Positions 9,225 to 17,455 of a stretch of DNA of 64,000 nt are shown here, piece after piece. How positions within the stretch are numbered: the first letter of the stretch is position 1; every line of letters begins with the position of its first letter. The notes under the pieces were generated by a model. It worked only from the letters and a program-made list of their open reading frames with translations, was not told the DNA's origin and searched no databases. The translations under genes were made by a program, and so were the position numbers. Origin of the DNA: an uncultured Gemmatimonadota bacterium (GTDB lineage Bacteria; Gemmatimonadota; Gemmatimonadetes; Gemmatimonadales; Gemmatimonadaceae); contig CADEFN010000001.1 in the NCBI GenBank assembly GCA_902826615.1, forward strand, positions 372,001-436,000. Reading direction: 5' to 3'.

Positions 9225-9264
9225 GGACTCTTGCGGCGTTCCGGGTAACGGGCAGCTTCAGGGC

Positions 9265-10842
9265 ATGGAGCTACCATTTTCTCCCCTCGAGTTTGCCCGT
9301 CGTGCGCGTCGCCTGTACCCCGACCGTGAGGCCGTGGTGGATGGCGACCTTCGGTTTTCGTACCGCCAGTTTTTCGAACGCTGTGACCGGTGGTCATCGG
9401 CGCTTTCCGGCTTTGGAGTGCGGCAGGGGGATCGCGTGGCGTATATCGCGCCAAACACCCACGCGCATCTGGAGGGGTACTACGCCGTGCCTCAGCTGGG
9501 CGCGGTGATTGTCCCGCTCAACTACCGCCTCACGCCGGACGACTTTGTCTACCTGATCAACCACAGTGGGTCGAAGGTGGTGTGTGTGCACTCCGACCAC
9601 CTCGACCAGGTGGAGTCCATTCGCGACCGGATTCCCGGCGTCACCCACTTTGTCGCGCTGGAGGGCGGTGCCGATCGGGCCGGGTGGATCGACTATGAAG
9701 CCCAACTGACGGCAGCGGACATCGCATTCGTGCGGCCCGCCATCGGCGAACGGGATCTCCTCGCGATCAACTACACCAGCGGCACCACGTCGCGGCAGAA
9801 GGGCGTGATGATCACGCATCGCAATGCGTGGACGAACGTGGTGGGCACGCTGGTCCATCATCACATGACCTGTGAGGAGCGGTATGTGTGGACGCTCCCC
9901 ATGTTCCACGCGAATGGGTGGACATTCGTGTGGATTGTGACGGCGGTTGGTGGCACCCACATCTGCGTGCGTCGGGTGGAGCCGGCTCGGGTGTTCGAGA
10001 CCATCGTGCGTGAGCGTGGGTCGATGTTGTGTGCGGCGCCGACCGTGCTCATCGGCATTGCCAATGCACCAGCGGAGATGCGGGCGGGTGTTCCGGCAGG
10101 CGTTCGGGTTTTCACTGCGGGCGCTCCCCCGGCGGCAGCCACCATCGCGCGGATCGAGGGTGAACTCGGCTGGGAGCTCACGCAGGTCTACGGGCTCACC
10201 GAAACCGCGCCCTTCATCACCATCTGCGAACCACGCCCCGAACATCGCACGCTCACGACGGCTGAACGGGCCACGATCAAGGCTCGGCAGGGTGTGGAGC
10301 TGATTACGTCGGGCGAACTGCGCGTGGTGGACGACGACGGCCACGAAGTGCCCGCCGACGGCCAGACGTTAGGCGAGATTGTCGTGCAGGGGAACGTGGT
10401 GATGGAGGGCTACTTCAACGATCCCGAGGCCACGGGCAAGGCCATCCGTGACGGGTGGTTCCACTCGGGCGATGCCGCCGTGGTGCATCCTGATGGCTAT
10501 GTGGAAATTCGCGACCGGCTGAAGGACGTGATCATCAGCGGGGGCGAGAATATCTCCAGTGTGGAAGTGGAGGGTTGCCTGCTGCATCATCCGGCGGTGC
10601 AGGAGGTTGCCATTGTGGGCCTGCCTGACGAGAAGTGGGGTGAGTCGCCGCATGCTTTTGTGGTGTTGCGCGCCGGCGCGACCGCGACCGAAGCCGAGTT
10701 GCGAGAGTATGTGCGCGGCAAGCTCGCCCACTTCAAATGTCCCAAGGTGGTGAACTTCGTGAGCGAACTCCCCAAGACGGCCACGGGCAAGATTCAGAAG
10801 TACGTGCTGCGTGGCGGTCGGTCGGCGATCGGAAAGCAGTAG
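9265..10842 (+). CDS. Acyl-CoA synthetase (AMP-forming, fatty-acid--CoA ligase family)
   Basis: Cytoplasmic adenylate-forming enzyme activating a carboxylic acid to its CoA thioester through an acyl-AMP intermediate (525 aa). The ATP-binding loop INYTSGTTSRQKG (about 168), the YGLTET motif (about 309), the hinge region WFHSGD...RLKDVIISGGENIS (about 397-432) and the catalytic lysine in PKTATGKIQK (about 505-514) are all present, so it should be active. Overall it resembles medium- or long-chain fatty-acyl ligases. The exact acid cannot be read from sequence; an aryl acid is also possible given the tryptophanase upstream. Probably co-transcribed with tnaA (40-base gap). Confidence 0.85.
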   Translation: MELPFSPLEFARRARRLYPDREAVVDGDLRFSYRQFFERCDRWSSALSGFGVRQGDRVAYIAPNTHAHLEGYYAVPQLGAVIVPLNYRLTPDDFVYLINHSGSKVVCVHSDHLDQVESIRDRIPGVTHFVALEGGADRAGWIDYEAQLTAADIAFVRPAIGERDLLAINYTSGTTSRQKGVMITHRNAWTNVVGTLVHHHMTCEERYVWTLPMFHANGWTFVWIVTAVGGTHICVRRVEPARVFETIVRERGSMLCAAPTVLIGIANAPAEMRAGVPAGVRVFTAGAPPAAATIARIEGELGWELTQVYGLTETAPFITICEPRPEHRTLTTAERATIKARQGVELITSGELRVVDDDGHEVPADGQTLGEIVVQGNVVMEGYFNDPEATGKAIRDGWFHSGDAAVVHPDGYVEIRDRLKDVIISGGENISSVEVEGCLLHHPAVQEVAIVGLPDEKWGESPHAFVVLRAGATATEAELREYVRGKLAHFKCPKVVNFVSELPKTATGKIQKYVLRGGRSAIGKQ

Positions 10843-10848
10843 TTTCGA

Positions 10849-10876
10849 GATGGCAGATGGCAGATGGCAGATGGCA
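10849..10876. repeat. Heptanucleotide tandem repeat (GATGGCA)x4
   Basis: Four perfect copies of the 7-bp unit GATGGCA (equivalently GGCAGAT by rotation) begin 6 bases after the acyl-CoA synthetase stop codon, in the gap between two convergent genes. The unit differs at one base from the GGCAGAC array at 44658-44720. Confidence 0.95.
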
Positions 10877-10912
10877 TATGCGCGGAGCGGAAGCGGACGA
10901 CGCGCCGCTTGG

Positions 10913-11479
10913 CTACGCTCTCTCAAAGCGGCGATCGGGGATGAACCAGGCGGCTGCTACCAGGATGTAGAGCCCGATCGAGACCAGCGGGAACCACGAA
11001 GCGAGCCCCGCGCCGATGGCGTACACCACCACGGAGGCGATGCCTTTGAAGTCGGCGCCCAGGGCTCGGGCAAATGCCGAGTTGGCGCCATGCAGGCGGA
11101 CGAGGGCACGCGTGAGGATGAAGTAGGCCACGCCCGGAAGCAGCAACGACACGCCATACACCATCACCGTGAGCGGGGCGAGTGCGTTTTCCCCCATCCA
11201 GCCCGTGGTGAAAGGCACGAGCGACAACCAGAACAGGAGGTTGATGTTGGCCCACAACACGGCGCCGTTCACGCGGTCGGAGGCGTGCAGCAGGTGATGG
11301 TGGTTGACCCAGTAGATGGCGAGATACACGAACGAGATGGCGTAACTCAGGAAAACCGTCCAGAGCGCACGCAGTGCCTGCCAGGTGGTTTCATGAGGCA
11401 CCTTGAGTTCCAGCACCATGATGGTGAGGATGATGGCGAGGACGCCGTCGCTGAAGGCTTCGAGCCGGTTTTTGGTCAC
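10913..11479 (-). CDS. TMEM175 family (DUF1211) potassium channel-like membrane protein
   Basis: Integral inner-membrane protein, 188 aa, with about six hydrophobic helices. The opening signature R-L-E-A-F-S-D-G-V-L-A-I (residues 5-16) is the RxxxFSDG hallmark of bacterial TMEM175 channels, which conduct potassium. The helix-1 pore residues (I/L-rich AIILTIMVLEL) and the WVNHHHLLH segment of helix 3 fit the family. Bacterial proteins have one six-helix repeat and form tetramers; that assembly is inferred from the family. It is convergent with the acyl-CoA synthetase gene and divergent from the DUF1801 gene. Confidence 0.85.
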   Translation of the reverse strand: MTKNRLEAFSDGVLAIILTIMVLELKVPHETTWQALRALWTVFLSYAISFVYLAIYWVNHHHLLHASDRVNGAVLWANINLLFWLSLVPFTTGWMGENALAPLTVMVYGVSLLLPGVAYFILTRALVRLHGANSAFARALGADFKGIASVVVYAIGAGLASWFPLVSIGLYILVAAAWFIPDRRFERA

Positions 11480-11605
11480 GTGCGATGTTCTGGACAGGGT
11501 GGGCAGGGAAGCGTCGGGTTCGAGGGTGCCCGTGACGCGACGCTGGTGAAAATTGTGGCGCCGCTGTAGCCTCGTGCACCGAACACGACCTCAATCTCTT
11601 TGACG

Positions 11606-12112
11606 ATGGCATCGAGCGCTGCTTCAACAGTGGCTGAGTATCTGGCCGAGTTGCCGGAAGATCGGCGCGCGGTGATTGCGAAGGTGCGCGCGATCATCAG
11701 GAAACATCTCCCGAAGGGCTATGAAGAGGTGATGAACTTCGGGATGATCAATTATCAGGTGCCGCTCAAGACCTTCCCGGACACCTACAACAAGCAGCCG
11801 CTCTGTTATGCGGGGCTGGCGGCGCAGAAGAACAACTACGCGGTCTATCTGCTGGCGGTGTACGGCGACCAGACACTCGAAGCCTGGTGGCGCGCGGCCT
11901 ACAAGGCGTCGGGAAAAAAGCTGGACATGGGAAAGTCGTGTGTGCGCTTCAAAAGGCTGGAGGATCTGCCGCTGGAAGTGCTGGGGGAGTGCATAGCCAA
12001 GGTCCCCTTGGAGCGGTTTCTGGAGCGCTATGCGGCGGTAAAGGGGAGTATGCGCCTTGGCCGTAAGACACCCAGCAAAAAAGCAGTCGCAAAAAAGACA
12101 TCCCGGAAGTGA
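11606..12112 (+). CDS. DUF1801 domain-containing protein with basic C-terminal tail
   Basis: Small cytoplasmic protein (168 aa) of the DUF1801 family, some members of which (YdhG-type) are described as iron chaperones. The family core runs over about residues 8-140: STVAEYLAELPEDRRAV, the GYEEVMNFGMINYQVP segment and the AAQKNNYAVYLL strand. The last 20 residues are Lys/Arg-rich (TPSKKAVAKKTSRK), suggesting nucleic-acid contact; that is inference. The ATG at 11606 was preferred to an upstream in-frame TTG. The gene is divergent from the TMEM175 gene, leaving about 125 bases for both promoters. Confidence 0.8.
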   Translation: MASSAASTVAEYLAELPEDRRAVIAKVRAIIRKHLPKGYEEVMNFGMINYQVPLKTFPDTYNKQPLCYAGLAAQKNNYAVYLLAVYGDQTLEAWWRAAYKASGKKLDMGKSCVRFKRLEDLPLEVLGECIAKVPLERFLERYAAVKGSMRLGRKTPSKKAVAKKTSRK

Positions 12113-12236
12113 TTGGGGCGTAAGGGGATACCCTTGCTTGCTCTCGCGGGCCGGAGCACGATTTTGCGAGCGCGGCACTCCCGTTTGGCGCGGGGGGCGG
12201 GTTAAGTTTGCACTCCCCGCGGGTTGGGGGTTGGCG

Positions 12237-12309
<73 letters not shown>

Positions 12310-12344
12310 CTTCTGAAACGCACCACAAAACAACGAACCCGGTT

Positions 12345-12381
12345 ACAACGGGCCGCCAGCCAAGAGCAGGCGGCCTGTTGT
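12345..12381 (+). terminator. Hairpin terminator after tRNA-Phe
   Basis: A 13-bp stem (12345-12357 with 12369-12381; ACAACGGGCCGCC with GGCGGCCTGTTGT, one G-T pair) closes an 11-base loop. Its position directly after the tRNA gene fits an intrinsic terminator, although the T-run afterwards is weak. Confidence 0.65.
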
Positions 12382-12494
12382 GTTATCTGGTGCCTGGTTC
12401 GCGATGAGTGGCGCCACCCCGCTCACGTCGGCAGATTCGCTCAGGTGCCCCCCCACCTACACAAGACGCAGCCCTCCCCAGCCCCAGCGTTCAT

Positions 12495-13691
12495 ATGACC
12501 GACGAACGCCCGCCGCGCGCCATGCGCAACACGCTGGAATGGGCCATCCGGAGCACAGGCATCCACCTCCCCCCGCCCGTTTTCCGGGAGGAGCCCGTCC
12601 TTCTCGAGCCGGACCTTCCCGCACCTGATGCCTCGGCGGCCCAGCGTCACACCGCAGTCACCGCCGGCTCGCTCGCGGTCCTTGCCACCCTCGCCGTCGT
12701 CTACACGCTCCATCTGGCGCGTGCGCTCGTCCTCCCGGTCGTTATCGCCATCCTCCTTTCGTTCCTGCTGCGGGGGGCGGTGCGATGGCTCAAACGTCAC
12801 CGCATCAACGAACCCCTCGGCGCGGCCATCGTTGTACTGGGCAGCACCACCCTGGTGCTGGGGGCATTGGCCCTTCTCTCTGCACCAGCCAGTGACTGGA
12901 TTGACCGTGCTCCCGCCGCCCTCGCACAGGTGGAGCGCAAGGTGCGCACCTTGGCGGCGCCGATCATGCGATGGGAGGCCACCGCGGCGCGTGTAGAGTC
13001 GATGGCCAGCGGTGGCGCGGGGGCCGCGCCGGCCGGCGCCGTGGCGCGCCGCACGGGGATCATGCTGCAGCTCTTTGGGGGAGCCGCCAACCTCATGGTT
13101 GCCAGCATCAGCGTCATCTTTCTGACCTATTTCCTGCTGGCTTCGGGTGACCTCTTCATGCGCAAAACCATGAAGGCACTGCCCTACAGTGCAGGAACAT
13201 CTGGTGTTCCGCAGAAGATCTCGGACGAAGTCGAGTCGGCGGTGAGTGCGTACCTGCGGGTCTCCACGTTCATCAATATCGGCCTCGGTCTCGCCACGTG
13301 GGGGGTGCTGGCCCTGCTGGGCATGCCTAACGCCGGTCTCTGGGGCACCCTGGCCGGGCTCCTCAACGTGGTGCCATACCTCGGTGCCATCGCCACAACG
13401 GGAATCCTGGCCGTTGCGGCACTCACCGTGTTCGACAGCGTCGGTCATGCCATGCTCGTGCCCGCCGCGTACTTCGGGCTCAACATGATCGAGAGCAACG
13501 TGGCCACGCCTCTGTTGCTCGGCCGCCAGTTTCCACTCAACACCGTCGCCATACTCGTCGGGGTGATGTTGTGGGGCTTCATCTGGGGCATTCCGGGCGC
13601 CATCCTCGCCGTTCCCCTGATGGTGACCCTCAAGATTCTGTGCGATCACATCCCGGCGCTGCGCACGGTGGGTGACTACCTGGGGTCATGA
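12495..13691 (+). CDS. AI-2E family transporter (PerM/YdiK-like permease)
   Basis: Inner-membrane protein of the AI-2 exporter superfamily (PF01594), 398 aa. The layout is typical: a short cytoplasmic N-terminus, three closely spaced hydrophobic helices (about 50-140), an extra-membrane segment (about 140-190), and a five-helix C-terminal block including GTLAGLLNVVPYLGAI, a strongly conserved family motif (about 285-300), then the FGLNMIESNVATP segment. Members export autoinducer-2 or act as Na+/H+ antiporters, so the substrate cannot be assigned here. The ATG at 12495 was chosen over longer upstream readings because the preceding residues look non-coding. Confidence 0.85.
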   Translation: MTDERPPRAMRNTLEWAIRSTGIHLPPPVFREEPVLLEPDLPAPDASAAQRHTAVTAGSLAVLATLAVVYTLHLARALVLPVVIAILLSFLLRGAVRWLKRHRINEPLGAAIVVLGSTTLVLGALALLSAPASDWIDRAPAALAQVERKVRTLAAPIMRWEATAARVESMASGGAGAAPAGAVARRTGIMLQLFGGAANLMVASISVIFLTYFLLASGDLFMRKTMKALPYSAGTSGVPQKISDEVESAVSAYLRVSTFINIGLGLATWGVLALLGMPNAGLWGTLAGLLNVVPYLGAIATTGILAVAALTVFDSVGHAMLVPAAYFGLNMIESNVATPLLLGRQFPLNTVAILVGVMLWGFIWGIPGAILAVPLMVTLKILCDHIPALRTVGDYLGS

Positions 13692-13763
13692 CCCCAGCGA
13701 CCGGCGGCTGCTCACACCTTCGTTCCTCTTCGGCTGTCTGATGGCGGATCCCATCTCCCTCTC

Positions 13764-15242
13764 ATGAACACATCCCTCGCTCGCCTCCTGCTGGCCATCG
13801 CCGTCACGGCGTGTAGTGCCCCCGAAACCACTCCCACTGCAGATGCAGGTGAAGCTGTCGTTGCCCGGGTCACCAGCCGTCTGCGCCCGGGCATCGTCGC
13901 CAAGGGTGCCGCGCCGGTCACCTACTCGCTCGCCGAGCGCATGGCACGACACAAGGTGCCCGGTATCTCGGTGGCGGTTGCGGATAGTGGCCGGATTGTG
14001 TGGGCACGCGGCTTTGGGCTGAAGGAAACAGGTACCCCAGACTCGGTCTCGGCAGCAACACTCTTTCAGGCGGCTTCCATCAGCAAACCCGTCGCCGCCA
14101 CTGTCCTCCTGCGGCTCGTTGACGAGGGCAAACTTTCCCTCGACGTCCCGGTCAACGACTACCTGAAGAGCTGGACGCTGCCAGACAACAAGTTCACAGC
14201 CAGTACCAAGGTCACGCTGCGGCACCTGGTGACACATACCGCGGGCACGACGGTCCACGGCTTTCCGGGATACGCTGCAACCGACTCGGTTCCGTCGGTT
14301 CCACAGATTCTCGATGGCACCAAACCGGCAAACACCAGCGCCGTTCGTGTGGACACCACGCCGGGTGCACGCTGGCGCTACTCCGGCGGCGGCATCACCA
14401 TCGAGCAGCTGGCCATGACCGATGTCACGGGTGAGGACTTCCCGTCGCTGGCGCGGCGCCTGGTGCTCGAACCCGCCGGCATGAGCAGCAGCACCTATGA
14501 ACAACCGCTGCCCGCCTCACGCCGCGTCGAGGCGGCTGCTGGCTATCGCCCGGACGGGGTGATGGTGGAGGGACGCTGGCACACATATCCCGAGATGGCC
14601 GCTGCCGGTCTGTGGACCACACCCACTGATCTGCTCAAGTGGGCCATCGAAGTCACGGCGGCACGCAGCGGCAAGTCGACCAAGGTCCTCTCGCGGAAGA
14701 TGGCCACTGACATGCTGACCATGCAGAAAGAGCCGTCAGGGCTCGGCCCGATGCTGGACGGGAAGGGGCGCGGTTTCAACTTCGGGCATGGTGGTGCCAA
14801 CGAAGGGTATCGCTGCCAGGTGCTCTACTTTCCGGAAACGGGGCAGGGCGCGGCGGTGATGACCAACAGTGACGCTGGCGATGCACTCGCCCGTGAGCTG
14901 CTCTACGCACTCGCAGCAGAATACAAATGGGCGGACTACGGCCCACGCGAGATCGAGCCCGTTGTTCTGGACTCGGCTACACTTCGGCAAGTGGCGGGCG
15001 AGTATCCGGTGCCGCGCGCTGTGACGGGAGCTCCCAAGTCCGTCTCGCAGATCATGACGGTCGAAAACGGCAAGCTCTATGCTGAGGTGCCGGGGTTCGT
15101 GCCGAAGGTGGAGATGGTCCTCATCGCCGATGATCGTCTCATCTCTCCCGAAACGGGGTTCGAGGTACAACTTCAGCGGAAAGCAGGTGGGGCGATCGAC
15201 GGCATCAACATCGGGTCGGCGATTTTGCGCAAGAAGAAGTAG
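13764..15242 (+). CDS. Class C beta-lactamase-fold serine hydrolase, lipoprotein
   Basis: Secreted serine hydrolase of the beta-lactamase class C/penicillin-binding family (PF00144), 492 aa. The N-terminus has a lipobox (LLAIAVTAC), so it is probably membrane-anchored. The SxxK motif is SISK (about residues 105-108), the Tyr-containing second motif is YSGGG (about 206), and HGG (about 341) replaces KTG, as in esterase/D-aminopeptidase members. A C-terminal extension of about 100 residues follows the catalytic domain. These features favour an esterase or peptidase rather than an antibiotic-hydrolysing enzyme. An alpha/beta hydrolase gene starts 6 bases later. Confidence 0.85.
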   Translation: MNTSLARLLLAIAVTACSAPETTPTADAGEAVVARVTSRLRPGIVAKGAAPVTYSLAERMARHKVPGISVAVADSGRIVWARGFGLKETGTPDSVSAATLFQAASISKPVAATVLLRLVDEGKLSLDVPVNDYLKSWTLPDNKFTASTKVTLRHLVTHTAGTTVHGFPGYAATDSVPSVPQILDGTKPANTSAVRVDTTPGARWRYSGGGITIEQLAMTDVTGEDFPSLARRLVLEPAGMSSSTYEQPLPASRRVEAAAGYRPDGVMVEGRWHTYPEMAAAGLWTTPTDLLKWAIEVTAARSGKSTKVLSRKMATDMLTMQKEPSGLGPMLDGKGRGFNFGHGGANEGYRCQVLYFPETGQGAAVMTNSDAGDALARELLYALAAEYKWADYGPREIEPVVLDSATLRQVAGEYPVPRAVTGAPKSVSQIMTVENGKLYAEVPGFVPKVEMVLIADDRLISPETGFEVQLQRKAGGAIDGINIGSAILRKKK

Positions 15243-15248
15243 GCCCGC

Positions 15249-16211
15249 ATGCGTGGCGTGGTTCGATTTGTCCTTCGGCTCGTTGCGGTCGTGGTGGTGT
15301 GTGGTGCCGGGTTCGCCACGTACGCGTCGTGGCGCTACCACCGTGTGCCGCGGGCAGAGCGCGCTTGCGAAGGGTGCCAAACTCCGGTCAGCATTGGCGA
15401 CTACATCCTCGACTATCACGACACCAGGCACCCGGACACGCTACCACCGGTGATTCTGGTGCATGGTGGCCCCGGACACTCCGCCCTCTCGTTCAAGAAC
15501 GGCTTTGATTTCCTGGCCGGTGAGCGACGTGTAGTGATGTACGATCAGCGGGGTTCCGGTCGTTCGCAGAGTCGCGACCGAGCGGGTGACTACTCGGTGG
15601 ACAACCTGGTCGAAGAGCTCGAGACCTTACGACGAGAGGTTGTGCGGGCCGACCGTGTGGTGCTGGTCGGCCACTCGTTCGGGGCCGCGATTGTACAGCG
15701 ATACGCCATTGCCTACCCGGCACATGTCGACCGCATGGCGCTGGTCGGCGGCGTGCGTCTCAACAATGGAACGCCGAGCCACCTGCTCTGGAGGCTGGTC
15801 GGACCGATGTTGTGGTCCACGGTGCTCGGGCTGCCGCCCGCGACAAGTGACGCCGCCGACGACTGGTTCAACCGAGTACCCGACAGCACACGGCTCTTCG
15901 AACCGGCACGCACCGATCTCCTTAAAGAGACGGGCGTCGTGCGCTTCGCGACGTGGCGTGATGTCTCCATGTCGGCGCCTGGCCCGGCTCGAGAGGAGGA
16001 GCTGCGCGCACTCGAGATGCCGATGTCGTTCTTCTATGGTGCCGCCGACTCGCCTTACACGTCGAAACCAGTCGGCGACTATCTCTGCGGACTGGTTCCG
16101 CACTGCCGAAGCGTGGAGTTCGCGCGGAGCGGGCACTGGCCTTTTCTCGAAGAGCCGGATGCCTTTGCCAAAGCGTTCCGGGACTTCCTGACGTGGACGC
16201 CGGCGAACTGA
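15249..16211 (+). CDS. Alpha/beta hydrolase, proline iminopeptidase-like (S33)
   Basis: Membrane-anchored or secreted alpha/beta hydrolase, 320 aa. An N-terminal hydrophobic helix (about 8-27) precedes the catalytic domain. The oxyanion motif HGGPG is at about residue 75, DQRGSGRS at about 98, and the nucleophile elbow GHSFG at about 140-144. The C-terminal His is probably in SGHWPFLEEP (about 298). HGGPG and DQRG-x-GRS are typical of prolyl aminopeptidases and related S33 enzymes. It starts 6 bases after the serine hydrolase gene with no separate promoter visible, so the two are probably co-transcribed. A strong hairpin follows. Confidence 0.85.
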   Translation: MRGVVRFVLRLVAVVVVCGAGFATYASWRYHRVPRAERACEGCQTPVSIGDYILDYHDTRHPDTLPPVILVHGGPGHSALSFKNGFDFLAGERRVVMYDQRGSGRSQSRDRAGDYSVDNLVEELETLRREVVRADRVVLVGHSFGAAIVQRYAIAYPAHVDRMALVGGVRLNNGTPSHLLWRLVGPMLWSTVLGLPPATSDAADDWFNRVPDSTRLFEPARTDLLKETGVVRFATWRDVSMSAPGPAREEELRALEMPMSFFYGAADSPYTSKPVGDYLCGLVPHCRSVEFARSGHWPFLEEPDAFAKAFRDFLTWTPAN

Positions 16212-16237
16212 GAATCGGGAACAGGGGGCAAAAGAGA

Positions 16238-16260
16238 GGCCCCGAGCCAAGCTCGGGGCC
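16238..16260. terminator. Bidirectional hairpin between convergent genes
   Basis: A perfect 10-bp stem, GGCCCCGAGC with GCTCGGGGCC, encloses the loop CAA. It lies between the stops of the alpha/beta hydrolase (16211) and the convergent small secreted protein (16282). No T-run follows on the plus strand. Confidence 0.7.
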
Positions 16261-16281
16261 CCTGGTCCAACCGCGAGGAGC

Positions 16282-16674
16282 CTAGTTGCCCTTCTGACGG
16301 GTGGCCGCGAACGGAAACTCGCCCATGCCGGCCGCGATGATCTTCCCTTCCATGTTGTCCTTGTCCTTCAGGGCGCCCGACCCCTCGAGGTCGATCATCT
16401 GTCCGCCGGCGTCGAGGGAGAAACGCATGAACAAGGTGTCGCCCTTGGCCATGCCCTTCACCTCGGCCGATCCCACCTCGGAGTCGAACTTGCCCGTGAC
16501 GCTATCGCCCTTCTGCGTCAGCTTGAGCGTGGACGACATCGGGCCCTGCGGACCCTGAACCATCACGTCCCACCCGCCGCCGAAGTCGGCGAGGAGCAAT
16601 TGGGCAGTGGCGGTGACAGCGCTCAGCGAAAGCACGGCGGCAACGGCGATGCGGGAAAGACGGCTCTTGGTCAT
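16282..16674 (-). CDS. Small secreted protein of unknown function
   Basis: 130 aa from the chosen ATG. The N-terminus is a signal peptide (residues 1-24, ending TATAQ), which decided the start. The mature part is beta-rich with a repeating pattern (GGWDVMVQGP, LKLTQKGDSVTGKF, GSAEVKGMAKGDTLFMRF, DLEGSGALKD), like many small periplasmic barrel-type proteins in soil bacteria. No catalytic motif is visible. It is divergent from the VOC gene. A substrate-binding or scaffold role is only a guess. Confidence 0.7.
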   Translation of the reverse strand: MTKSRLSRIAVAAVLSLSAVTATAQLLLADFGGGWDVMVQGPQGPMSSTLKLTQKGDSVTGKFDSEVGSAEVKGMAKGDTLFMRFSLDAGGQMIDLEGSGALKDKDNMEGKIIAAGMGEFPFAATRQKGN

Positions 16675-16823
16675 GGGAATCGAGGGTGTGAAGAGGTGAT
16701 GAATCCTGCCTGAAATTGCCCACTCTGGCAATGTGTCTGCCGCCTCTGGGTCCAAACGACCTTGCCCCTCCCCCTCAACGGCAGTCAACTTCGAAGGGAA
16801 TAGCTGAGCTTACGGAGGGGGGG

Positions 16824-17402
16824 ATGAAGCGGATTCAGGCGCAGGGAGTACACCATACCACGATTGTTGGCTCCACCCGCCAGAGCGCCATCGACTTCTG
16901 GGAGGGGGTGCTGGGGATGCCGTTCATTTTCGAGCAGCCCAACCTTGGTAAACCCGACGAAAGCCACCTCTACTTTGACCCGGGTGACGGACGCCTGCTG
17001 ACCGTCTTTACCAACGAATCGCTCCAGGACGCCAGGCGCCATGCGCCACGTGAGGTGGGGTGTGTGGATCACCTGGCCTTCAATGTGTCACGAGCGACCT
17101 TCCTGCTGGCCCCGCAACGACTCCGCGACCATGGGATCGAGTTTTACGAGCGCGATCGCGGCTTCATGAACTCCATCTATTTGCGCGACCCCAACGGGCT
17201 CAAGGTCGAGCTTGCCTGCTACAAGTTCGAGGCGCCCGAGGGCTTCCGGGCGGCCGATGTTCTCATGAAGGCGCATCACCTGCGCGTGGCGCGTGGTGAT
17301 CACCACATTGCAGAAGAACATCTGGCCGACGCCATCGAGTTGTTGCTGTCGACGCGTGATCGTTTGCCACACGACGCCCCCACTGAGGTCGCCAACCGCT
17401 GA
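16824..17402 (+). CDS. VOC family (glyoxalase/ring-cleaving dioxygenase-like) protein
   Basis: Cytoplasmic vicinal-oxygen-chelate protein, 192 aa. Two beta-alpha-beta-beta-beta units occupy about residues 5-135. Probable metal ligands are His in GVHHTTI (about 10), His in VDHLAF (about 79) and Glu in LKVELA (about 129), the His-His-Glu pattern of Fe or Mn enzymes. Phe-Tyr in GIEFYERD resembles ring-cleaving dioxygenase homologues. A polar tail of about 55 residues follows the domain. The ATG at 16824 has a GGAGG ribosome-binding site 5 bases upstream. The MFS transporter gene follows directly, so they may act on the same compound. Substrate unknown. Confidence 0.8.
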   Translation: MKRIQAQGVHHTTIVGSTRQSAIDFWEGVLGMPFIFEQPNLGKPDESHLYFDPGDGRLLTVFTNESLQDARRHAPREVGCVDHLAFNVSRATFLLAPQRLRDHGIEFYERDRGFMNSIYLRDPNGLKVELACYKFEAPEGFRAADVLMKAHHLRVARGDHHIAEEHLADAIELLLSTRDRLPHDAPTEVANR

Positions 17403-17455
17403 CGACGCGCGTCTCATCAGATCTCGTTCCGCTCGCGCAGGCGCGCGGCGCCATC

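Noticed and set aside
12441-13649. A 402-codon minus-strand open frame opposite the AI-2E permease gene.
   Set aside because: Its translation is low-complexity and charged, while the plus-strand frame gives a coherent multi-helix membrane protein.
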